DNA of 64,000 nt from Deinococcus sp. JMULE3. Lineage in GTDB: Bacteria > Deinococcota > Deinococci > Deinococcales > Deinococcaceae. The notes under the pieces are model-generated. The model saw nothing but the letters and a program-made list of their open reading frames with translations, was not told where the DNA came from and ran no database searches. Position numbers and translations under genes: made by a program. This document shows positions 53,819 to 63,215 of the stretch, in pieces; within the stretch, counting starts at the first letter, position 1; every line of letters starts with the position of its first letter. Where the stretch lies: positions 2,611,501-2,675,500 of the forward strand of contig NZ_SGWE01000004.1 in assembly GCF_013337115.1 (NCBI RefSeq), read 5' to 3'.

Positions 53819-55312
53819 CTACTGCCCCTGCCCCATCGAGTAGCCCGGCACGCCGTCGAAGGTGTACAGGTGCTCGGTCTTGATGAAATCCAGCCCGCTG
53901 CCCAGCAGACCCGTCAGCAGCGCCACCACGTCCGCGTGCCGCACCGGCCCGTCGCCGTCCGCCAGGAAGCGGCAGCGCCAGTGATCCGCGCGGAACGTCT
54001 CCGGCTGCCCGCCCGGCCAGACCTTCACGCCCCGGTTCGTGATCATGTTCAGCCGCAACCGCCCGGTCACCAGCGCCTCCAGCCGCGCGGCCAGCACCGA
54101 CGGGTCACGGTCCGCCTCGGCCCACTCGAAGAACACGTCCGTGCCCACCAGGGCCTTCACCACGTCCCGGCGATCCGGCTGCGGCGCGGGCGCGGGCAGC
54201 TGCCCCGGCCCCCGGCGCGCGGCGGGCAGCACCTGCGGCTCCTGCCCCAGCCGGGCGATCACGGCGTCCGCGAACTCGCGCGTCCCGACCCGCTCGCGGG
54301 TGTGTTCCCCCGCGATGTCGGCGGTATGCACGCCGTCCTCCAGGGCGCGCAGCCACGCGTTCTGCACCCGCACTGCCACGTCGTGCTGCCCCAGGTGCCC
54401 CAGCATCATGACCGCCGCCTGCAGCAGCCCGCCGGGGTTGGCGACGTTCTGCCCGGCGATGTCCGGCGCGCTGCCGTGAATCGCCTCGAACAGCGCGAAG
54501 CTCGGGCCGATGTTCGCGCTGCCCGCCAGCCCCACCGAACCCGTCACCTCGGCCGCCACGTCACTGATGATGTCCCCGTACAGGTTCAGGGTCACCACAA
54601 CGTCGTACCGTTCGGGGCGGGTCGCCAGCCGCGCCGTGCCGATGTCGATGATCTGGTGCTCCTGCTCGAGGTCCGGGTACTCGGCGCCGATCTCGCGGAA
54701 CACCTGATGGAACAGGCCGTCCGTGAGCTTCATGATGTTGTCCTTGCTCAGCGCCGTCACCCGGCGCCGCCCGTGCGCGCGGGCGTACTCGAAGGCGTAG
54801 CGCACGATCCGCTCGCAGCCGTCCCGCGTGACGAGCTTCAGGCACTGCACGACCTCACGCGTCTGGCGGTGCTCGATGCCCGCGTACAGGTCCTCCTCGT
54901 TCTCGCGGATGATCACCACGTCCGTGCCCGCGTGGTGGCTGGGCACGAACGGCGCGTAGGCGCGGCACGGGCGGACGTTCGCGTACAGGCCCAGCGTCTT
55001 GCGCAGCGTGACGTTCAGGCTCTTGTACCCGCCGCCCTGCGGGGTGGTGATGGGGGCCTTGAGCAGCACGCCCGCCGCGCGCAGGGTGTCCCAGGTGTCG
55101 GGCGTGAAGCCGCTGGTGTGACCCTCGCGGTACACGGCCTCGCCGATGCGGATCGGGACGGGCTGGAGGCGTGCCCCGGCGGCGGCCAGGATCCGCAGGG
55201 TGGCATCCATGATTTCCGGGCCGATGCCGTCCCCGTGGGCAACGGCGACAGTGGTGAGGGGGGCGGCGGTGAGGGGCGTGGTGGCGGTGGTGTCCAGGGT
55301 GGCTCGGGTCAT
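53819..55312 (-). CDS. icd: isocitrate dehydrogenase (NADP type) with extra C-terminal domain
   Basis: Icd oxidises isocitrate to 2-oxoglutarate in the TCA cycle. The 497-aa product has VAHGDGIGPEIMDATLRILA, APITTPQGGGYKSLNVTLRK, VIIRENEEDLYAGIEHRQT, NLYGDIISDVAAEVTGSVG and [12 protein letters not shown] further 140 residues or so after the catalytic core match the long form known from Thermus. GGAGG lies 4 nt before ATG 55312. The promoter overlaps ATAC half-sites shared with the divergent regulator gene. Confidence 0.92.
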   Translation of the reverse strand: MTRATLDTTATTPLTAAPLTTVAVAHGDGIGPEIMDATLRILAAAGARLQPVPIRIGEAVYREGHTSGFTPDTWDTLRAAGVLLKAPITTPQGGGYKSLNVTLRKTLGLYANVRPCRAYAPFVPSHHAGTDVVIIRENEEDLYAGIEHRQTREVVQCLKLVTRDGCERIVRYAFEYARAHGRRRVTALSKDNIMKLTDGLFHQVFREIGAEYPDLEQEHQIIDIGTARLATRPERYDVVVTLNLYGDIISDVAAEVTGSVGLAGSANIGPSFALFEAIHGSAPDIAGQNVANPGGLLQAAVMMLGHLGQHDVAVRVQNAWLRALEDGVHTADIAGEHTRERVGTREFADAVIARLGQEPQVLPAARRGPGQLPAPAPQPDRRDVVKALVGTDVFFEWAEADRDPSVLAARLEALVTGRLRLNMITNRGVKVWPGGQPETFRADHWRCRFLADGDGPVRHADVVALLTGLLGSGLDFIKTEHLYTFDGVPGYSMGQGQ

Positions 55313-55335
55313 GACTCCTCCAAAGAGCGAAATCT

Positions 55336-55376
55336 AATACGCGAAAAGTATGTCGTATTTCGTGTGCTAAGGTCAA
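55336..55376 (-). promoter_or_regulatory. icd promoter with overlapping half-sites
   Basis: The -35 TTGACC (55371-55376) and -10 CATACT (55347-55352) are 18 bp apart. Half-sites ATAC at 55337, GTAT at 55348 and GTAT at 55355 overlap the -10 box. The divergent winged-helix protein may bind here. Confidence 0.5.
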
Positions 55377-55383
55377 GCCACCC

Positions 55384-55662
55384 ATGACCACGCCCGCCCC
55401 GTGGACCTTCCTCACCAACCACACCCACGTCCTGCTGTGCCTCCAGCAGCACCCCGGCGACACCCTCCGCGAAGTCGCCCTGCGCGTCGGCATCACCGAA
55501 CGCGCCGTACAACGCATCGTCCGCGACCTCGAAGACGCCGGCGTGCTGACCCGCGAACGCCAGGGCCGCCGCAACACCTACCACCTCCAGCCCAGCACCC
55601 CCCTGCGCCACCCCCTCGAAGCGCACCACACCGTCGGCGAACTCCTCGACCTGCTGCGCTAG
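55384..55662 (+). CDS. winged-helix transcriptional regulator
   Basis: A 92-aa DNA-binding protein: FLTNHTHVLLCLQQHPGDTL then REVALRVGITERAVQRIVRDLEDAG and TRERQGRRNTYHL. The helix-turn-helix and wing fill almost the whole chain, and the C-terminus LRHPLEAHHTVGELLDLLR may dimerise. It is divergent from icd and shares its promoter region, so icd is a candidate target. Confidence 0.82.
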   Translation: MTTPAPWTFLTNHTHVLLCLQQHPGDTLREVALRVGITERAVQRIVRDLEDAGVLTRERQGRRNTYHLQPSTPLRHPLEAHHTVGELLDLLR

Positions 55663-55682
55663 GCAGTGGTGCCCCCCGCCGC

Positions 55683-56465
55683 TCAGCCGGGCCGCGCCAC
55701 CCGCGTCACGGTCACGTCCTGCGTGCCGTCACCGCGCCGGACCGTGAACGTACTGCTCACGCCCGGCGCGGCCCCCAGCCGCAACTCGTGGAAGTACGTG
55801 CCCTGCACGTCCACCCCGTCGATGGCGACGATCTCATCCCCGGTCTTCAATCCCGCCTGAGCGGCCGGGCTCCCCTCGAATACCGTGCGGCAGCGCACGC
55901 CCCGCCCGTCCGCGAGTGGTTCCAGCCACGCGCCCGTCAGGCCCAGTCCCTGCAGGCCCGGCTGGTGCCGCCGCAGCAGCCGCAGCTGCCCCCGGTGGTT
56001 GATCTCGTCCTCGAACACGTGGAACCACATGAAGTGCCGGTTGCCCGTGCTCCCCCAGAAGGGAAGGGGTTCGTCCAGCCACGCGTCATCCCGTGACCCC
56101 AGCAACTCCAGCGTCCCGGCGCGCACGCGGGCCAGTTCCTCCAGGTAGTGCCGCAGGGGCCGTCCCCGGAGCTCCGCGCGGCCCTGCTCCCCGAGATTCA
56201 GGCCCGGCAAGTAGTGCGCCTCCAGTGCGGAATCCGGGTCGGGGTGCCCGTCGCTGATCAGCTGGTAGATGCGCTCCACCGCCGCCATGTGCGCCAGCAG
56301 CATCCCGGCGCTGTTCGCGTGCCCATCCGGAATCAGGTCCAGTTCCTCGACTGTCCAGCCCTGCACGGCCTCCAGCGTCGTCTCGCGCGTATAGGTCATC
56401 ATCCCCACCAGTCGCGCGATCATGGGCGTGAAACCGGGCCGGTCCGTGAGCAGCGTGGAGGTCAT
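55683..56465 (-). CDS. DinB-like domain fused to a PDZ domain
   Basis: The 260-aa protein has a DinB/DUF664-type four-helix domain (LLAHMAAVERIYQL and FHVFEDEINHRGQLRLLRR carry the typical metal-binding histidines) and a C-terminal PDZ domain (SPAAQAGLKTGDEIVAIDGV). DinB proteins are often thiol-dependent transferases and are damage-induced in some bacteria. The fusion to PDZ suggests peptide-end recognition. TATGCT lies 6 nt before ATG 56465. Confidence 0.83.
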   Translation of the reverse strand: MTSTLLTDRPGFTPMIARLVGMMTYTRETTLEAVQGWTVEELDLIPDGHANSAGMLLAHMAAVERIYQLISDGHPDPDSALEAHYLPGLNLGEQGRAELRGRPLRHYLEELARVRAGTLELLGSRDDAWLDEPLPFWGSTGNRHFMWFHVFEDEINHRGQLRLLRRHQPGLQGLGLTGAWLEPLADGRGVRCRTVFEGSPAAQAGLKTGDEIVAIDGVDVQGTYFHELRLGAAPGVSSTFTVRRGDGTQDVTVTRVARPG

Positions 56466-56487
56466 GCGAGCAGCATACGGGGCGACC

Positions 56488-56865
56488 CTAGCGGTACAGG
56501 CCCACGACCACGTACCGCCCATCCACGACCGTGGGTTCCAGGTGGACCGGCGAGACGTAGTACCACACGTCCGCGATCTCGACGCCCAGCGTCCGGTCCC
56601 GCCGGTCGGCCTCCTGCATCACCCCGACGAGCCAGTCCACGTCCACGGCGATCAACGCCTGCACCGTCCACGCCTCGCCCCGCTCGCCCGTCAGCAGGGC
56701 GAAATCCCGCTCGGTCAGGGAGGCGAAATCGAACGGGACCCGCGTGCCCATCGGGGCCAGCAGCGCCGTCCGGCCATTGAACGCCCGCGCCTGATAGCAG
56801 GGGACCGCCACGATGCCCTCGCGGGGCACCGCCAACCTGGACACGGCGTGAGGAGTGGACGTCAT
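56488..56865 (-). CDS. hypothetical protein
   Basis: A 125-aa cytosolic protein starting MTSTPHAVSRLAVPREGIVA. No family was recognised. The segment DVWYYVSPVHLEPTVVDGRY is beta-like. TACGCT lies 6 nt before ATG 56865, so it is probably a separate leaderless unit. It sits between the DinB-PDZ gene and a degenerate repeat element. Confidence 0.6.
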   Translation of the reverse strand: MTSTPHAVSRLAVPREGIVAVPCYQARAFNGRTALLAPMGTRVPFDFASLTERDFALLTGERGEAWTVQALIAVDVDWLVGVMQEADRRDRTLGVEIADVWYYVSPVHLEPTVVDGRYVVVGLYR

Positions 56866-56899
56866 CCCCCGAGCGTACTCCGCCTGCCGCACTCTGCGG

Positions 56900-57043
56900 G
56901 CCATCATGAACCAAATCCCCTGCGGGCCAGAAGCGGCGGCCCAGGCTGGACGCCCGGAGCCCGTTTTTCGCCTCCTCTGCTGCGCAGCTCTGCGAGTCGC
57001 ATCCGCTCGGGTTGAACGGGTTGTGCACCCCCTTCAACCGGAG
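56900..57043 (-). repeat. structured dispersed element, degenerate copy D
   Basis: On the minus strand it opens with CTCCGGTTGAAGGGGGTGCA, pairs GGTTGAA with TTCAACC, and continues CCGAGCGGATGCGA before diverging into the 24-base word also found at 10318. The second half keeps ACGGGCTCCGGGCG but has lost the closing arm. Confidence 0.5.
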
Positions 57044-57049
57044 ACGGCC

Positions 57050-57880
57050 TTATTTCAGTTCGGCGGCGAGGTTCAGCACGGCCTTCTTCAGGGTGACGGC
57101 CCCGGCCCCGGCCGAGAGGACTTCGCCGGTGCCCCCGTCCACGATGCGGGCGACGGCGCGGGCGGCGCCGCTGCCGTCGGGTTCCACGGTGATCTCCAGC
57201 CGCTGCCCGTGGCTCAGGTTCTGCGCGGCGGTGTTCAGCACCCAGTCGGCCCAGTTGATCTTCTCGGCCTGCGGGGCGTTCGCCTTCGCTTCCTGTTTCT
57301 CGCGGTACGCCTGGGTCTTCTGGTCGACGTGGGTGCGGATGACCTCGAAGCGTTCGGGGTTCGTCAGGGTGTCGAAGGCGACCTCGTCGCCGCTGTCCGG
57401 GTGGTGGACGAGCGCGTCGGGCTGCAGCTTCTTCACGACGCTGGCCATGATGCGGACCTCGGCGGCGGGCACGTCCCACGGCACGTCCTCCTCGCCGTCC
57501 ATTTCAGGCTGGGTGTCGGGCGCGGCGGCCTCCACGAGGCGGGCGATGACGCGCTGCTGTTCGGGCTCGAGTTCTTCGATGACTTTCGCGGCGGCGCGGT
57601 ACGAGCGGGCCTGTGCCTCGTTCTTCGGCTGGATGCCCAGCGGATCGAGGACCTTCGCCACGTCGGACGCGTCGATCAGGCGTCCGGCCTGCGGGGCGGT
57701 GAAGCCCCAGCGGTCCTGCAGGTACGCCTCGAAGGACTCGTAATAGGCGCGGTAGAACCCGTTGTCGCGGATCTCGCTGAGGGCCTGTCCGGTGCGGCGG
57801 AAGTCGCGCAGGCCGTCGCGGACGGTCTGTTCCAGCGCGGAGAGGCGGGCGGACTCGTGGGGGGCGAGGGAAGCGGTCAC
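57050..57880 (-). CDS. protein with a phage/plasmid-like N-terminal domain, unknown role
   Basis: The 276-aa product begins LAPHESARLSALEQTVRDGL and has RDNGFYRAYYESFEAYLQDR then WGFTAPQAGRLIDASDVAKV. This resembles the domain preceding ParB/DUF3102-like sequences in phage and plasmid proteins (short-chain helices, RWGF-x6-RLI). The C-terminal half (ERFEVIRTHVDQKTQAYREK; LKKAVLNLAAELK) is unassigned. CATACT lies 7 nt before GTG 57880. A chromosomal role in DNA binding is a guess. Confidence 0.62.
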   Translation of the reverse strand: MTASLAPHESARLSALEQTVRDGLRDFRRTGQALSEIRDNGFYRAYYESFEAYLQDRWGFTAPQAGRLIDASDVAKVLDPLGIQPKNEAQARSYRAAAKVIEELEPEQQRVIARLVEAAAPDTQPEMDGEEDVPWDVPAAEVRIMASVVKKLQPDALVHHPDSGDEVAFDTLTNPERFEVIRTHVDQKTQAYREKQEAKANAPQAEKINWADWVLNTAAQNLSHGQRLEITVEPDGSGAARAVARIVDGGTGEVLSAGAGAVTLKKAVLNLAAELK

Positions 57881-57965
57881 GCCCTGAAGTATGCGCGAGC
57901 GGCGGCCCCGGTGTCCGGGGGAGGCGACCCCGACCGGCACGCGTTGTCCCCGGCGGGGTGACGCT

Positions 57966-58000
57966 GGCGGGCGTTCGTGCCTGCACGGGTAACGCCCGCC
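57966..58000. promoter_or_regulatory. inverted repeat over the acnA -35 region
   Basis: GGCGGGCGTT (57966-57975) and AACGCCCGCC (57991-58000) are perfect arms with a nested CGTGC/GCACG pair in the loop. It ends 15 bp before TATGAT (58016-58021), the acnA -10 box, so it can act as an operator. Confidence 0.5.
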
Positions 58001-58060
58001 CACACACGAAACATTTATGATGGAAGAACCGCCCCGTCGGGGGCAAGGAGGAAACCAATC

Positions 58061-60772
<2,712 letters not shown>

Positions 60773-60792
60773 TAATTCGATTAGCTTAGCTC

Positions 60793-60829
60793 ATGTCAGG
60801 CACCTGAATTTCCAGGTGCCTGACATAAT
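60793..60829. promoter_or_regulatory. 14-bp hairpin over the AlbA_2 gene promoter
   Basis: ATGTCAGGCACCTG (60793-60806) and CAGGTGCCTGACAT (60813-60826) pair perfectly around AATTTC and are followed by AATTTT. It may end acnA transcription. The right arm also overlaps CATAAT (60824-60829), the -10 box 6 nt before the ATG at 60836. Confidence 0.65.
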
Positions 60830-60835
60830 TTTGGT

Positions 60836-61789
60836 ATGGAGTGGAACCAGAAAAGAGTTGAGGCATTGTTTAATTCTGTTGAGGAAAGCCAGCATCTTGA
60901 TTTCAAAGCCGGGGCGTTCTTAAGAAAGGATTGCCAAGACTCACTAACTAAGCAGGTTGTGGGTTTTGCGAATTCTGATGGCGGAGTGCTTATTATCGGA
61001 GTGGAGGAGGGGAAGGGCGATTTAAAGCATTTCGCTACTGGGTTCTCTGGTGTTAACGGGCGGGAGTGGAGCAAAGAGCGATTGGAGGCAATAATCGATT
61101 CAAATATTTCTCCTAGGATTGCAAACATCAAAATCTATCCTATCCGGGTCAATGGGGAAATATCTAATTCGGTCTATGTTGTCGATATCCCCAAAAGTGA
61201 TACCTGTCATCAAGCGTCGGATAATATCTACTACTATCGCACAAATTTTTCTACGCAACCGATGAAAGATTTCCAGATCAGGGATGTCATGAATAGAATG
61301 AGATCTTCCTTGCTGAGTCTCCGGATTGTTGTAAATAAAGACAGACAGATTTCTTTCCTGATTGCAAATACGGGTGGCAATGCGGTTAAAAATTGGACTG
61401 CTGAAATTATTATATGCAGGGAGGCTATAGATACGGATAGCAATTTTATGCTAAAAAATGACGTTAAGATGATTAGGGCCGTAGGCCATGGCGATTTTGG
61501 AGAGATAAAATCCAATGATATTATTAAAATTGAGGGCCGAGAGTGTTATGTTTTTGATATTTCAAGATTAAATTCTGGATCGTCTGAGATTATATTACCT
61601 CGTACTGCCCTTGAAGTTTTTAAGATTGGCGTAAAATCTATATATCTGCATAAGCTGGCTGTGTATTGGCAGATCGATTCCGATGATGGGAGGCGTACAT
61701 ATGGATTTATATCGGAGAATGCGAACGAGATTTACGAATTCAGTGGAAGCGATTTGGATAATCGCGAAAGTCTTATAATTAAGGATTGA
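60836..61789 (+). CDS. AlbA_2 / Schlafen-like domain protein on an AT-rich island
   Basis: The 317-aa protein starts with an AlbA_2-type domain (residues about 15-115): ESQHLDFKAGAFLRKDCQDS, KQVVGFANSDGGVLIIGVEE, then a beta region with VYVVDIPKSDT and IYYYRTNFSTQPM. This domain, related to Schlafen, binds ATP or nucleic acid and occurs in mobile and defence genes. The C-terminal 160 residues are unassigned. The gene is about 40% GC in sampled rows, unlike everything around it, so recent transfer is likely. It has its own leaderless -10 box. Confidence 0.8.
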   Translation: MEWNQKRVEALFNSVEESQHLDFKAGAFLRKDCQDSLTKQVVGFANSDGGVLIIGVEEGKGDLKHFATGFSGVNGREWSKERLEAIIDSNISPRIANIKIYPIRVNGEISNSVYVVDIPKSDTCHQASDNIYYYRTNFSTQPMKDFQIRDVMNRMRSSLLSLRIVVNKDRQISFLIANTGGNAVKNWTAEIIICREAIDTDSNFMLKNDVKMIRAVGHGDFGEIKSNDIIKIEGRECYVFDISRLNSGSSEIILPRTALEVFKIGVKSIYLHKLAVYWQIDSDDGRRTYGFISENANEIYEFSGSDLDNRESLIIKD

Positions 61790-61911
61790 AGGATCCAGAC
61801 GGTGCGTGCCATGCCGGCGGGCAGGGTGTACACGAAGCCATCCACGTACTCCCGGCGGTGGGGGCTGAGTGGATCGCTGCTCAAGTATTCGGCCCCGCTG
61901 AGTTTCTTCAA
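61732..61911 (-). pseudogene. truncated Uma2-like nuclease gene
   Basis: A TTG at 61911, overlapping the upstream stop, opens LKKLSGAEYLSSDPLSPHRR followed by EYVDGFVYTLPAGMA, the usual N-terminus of Uma2 (DUF820) proteins. After about 35 codons the frame runs into the AT-rich island near 61790 and ends at 61732. The nuclease core is absent, and the remainder is not found on the other side of the island. The function is lost. Confidence 0.65.
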
Positions 61912-62741
61912 TCGGTGCGGCGCATCAGGTACTGCAGTTCCAGGAAGTGGAGGTGCCACAGTCGGAGCGTGTGCCGGGCGCGCAGCTCTGATCGTTCGTC
62001 CACCCAGACGACGATGTCCTCGTGCAGCGGAATCATGCGACCCACGGCCCGGCGGTGAGGGGGACCGGCCAGCGTGAAGTACCCTCCGGCGCCCCCGAAG
62101 GTGCGTCCATGCGAGGAGAGCTGCAGTTCCCCGGCGGGGCCGACGGTGGCGGCCATCAGCACGGTCAGGTTGCCGCCGGGGAGGGGGAAGACGATGCGGA
62201 CGCCGGGACCGTCCGGGAGGGTCACTTCGCTGTAGTACCCCACGAAGAGCACGCGGCCGGTGCGGCGTAACCGGCGTCGCCACACGGTGTACTGCACCTG
62301 TCCGGAGGGGTCGCGTAGGTGGGTGACCTCGCCGTGGAGGCCCCAGGCGGTGTCCAGGCCGTCCAGCGGGACGTTCATCTGCTCCAGGCGGCGGCTGAAC
62401 AGCGCGCCGAGCAGCTGGCCGAAGGTGCGGAACGGGCCGCGCCAGCTGCTCCAGACCTGCAGTTCGTAGCGGGACGTCTCGTCGTAGAATTCCGCCACGC
62501 GGGGGTGAATGCCGGGGAACAGCGCGGCGCTGTCCTGCAGCAGCCCGCCCGAGGGGGACGTGTCCAGCGTCAGGTTCAGCGCGTCGGCCAGCTGCTCGGG
62601 CTGATCGAAGCCGATGCGGCGCCGGGTGCCGACCGGGCCGAGCAGGTGGGGGTGGTCGTCCAGGGAACGCCCGGTTGCCCTGACCCATTGTTGGGTGATC
62701 CAGTCACTGAGATACCCGCGTCGTTCCCCCAGCCACAGCAT
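61908..62741 (-). CDS. hypothetical protein upstream of the Uma2 remnant
   Basis: A 277-aa cytosolic protein (MLWLGERRGYLSDWITQQWV) with a beta-rich C-terminal half (VWRRRLRRTGRVLFVGYYSE, VRIVFPLPGGNLTVLMAATV, SHGRTFGGAGGYFTLAG). No family was recognised. AATAGT lies 6 nt before ATG 62741. It would have been coupled to the Uma2-like gene through the TTGA overlap before that gene was cut. Confidence 0.65.
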   Translation of the reverse strand: MLWLGERRGYLSDWITQQWVRATGRSLDDHPHLLGPVGTRRRIGFDQPEQLADALNLTLDTSPSGGLLQDSAALFPGIHPRVAEFYDETSRYELQVWSSWRGPFRTFGQLLGALFSRRLEQMNVPLDGLDTAWGLHGEVTHLRDPSGQVQYTVWRRRLRRTGRVLFVGYYSEVTLPDGPGVRIVFPLPGGNLTVLMAATVGPAGELQLSSHGRTFGGAGGYFTLAGPPHRRAVGRMIPLHEDIVVWVDERSELRARHTLRLWHLHFLELQYLMRRTD

Positions 62742-62815
62742 GAGCGCACTATTCCAGATTCCGCGGGTCCGGGGTGTGCAGGTGCGCCGACCCGGTCGGT
62801 GTGCTGCCCGCGCGC

Positions 62816-62821
62816 TATGGT
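62816..62821 (+). promoter_or_regulatory. -10 box of the HNH-like gene
   Basis: TATGGT, 6 nt before ATG 62828. It rejects the longer frame that starts at 62774. Confidence 0.55.
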
Positions 62822-62827
62822 GCCGTC

Positions 62828-63160
62828 ATGGGTCGTAAGGAACGCGAGCAGGCCAGCTGGATCGAGGACACGCGCACGGAGCCGCTGGACACGTGCGTGC
62901 TGTGCGGGCGTGAGGGGGACATGACGGATCACCACCTCGTGCCGAAGTCACAGGGGCGGCGGCAGGGCGTGAAACTGGGCGAGATTCCCACCGTGAAGAT
63001 GTGCGCGGCGTGCCAGGGCTTCCTGGTGAAGACGTTCAGTAACGCGCAGCTGGCCAATGAACTGAATACCGTCGAGGCCATCCGGGAGCGGGAGGAGGTG
63101 CAGAAGTTCGTGAAGTGGGTGCAGAAGCAGCCGCTGTCGCGGGGTGTGCGCGTTCATTGA
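62828..63160 (+). CDS. HNH-like zinc-finger protein
   Basis: A 110-aa protein with two CxxC pairs and a double His between them: CVLCGREGDMTDHHLVPKSQ, then MCAACQGFLVKTFSNAQLAN. This is the layout of small HNH endonucleases, but the His that usually follows the second CxxC is Gln (CAACQ), so activity is uncertain. The N-terminus is charged (MGRKEREQASWIED). Confidence 0.72.
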   Translation: MGRKEREQASWIEDTRTEPLDTCVLCGREGDMTDHHLVPKSQGRRQGVKLGEIPTVKMCAACQGFLVKTFSNAQLANELNTVEAIREREEVQKFVKWVQKQPLSRGVRVH

Positions 63161-63204
63161 GGTGACATGGAGTGGCGGCTCAGGTGCGGGTCAGGCCGGG
63201 TGAG

Positions 63205-63210
63205 TACGCT
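63205..63210 (+). promoter_or_regulatory. -10 box of the subtilase gene
   Basis: TACGCT, 5 nt before ATG 63216. It supports the start of the partial protease gene. Confidence 0.5.
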
Positions 63211-63215
63211 GGCGT

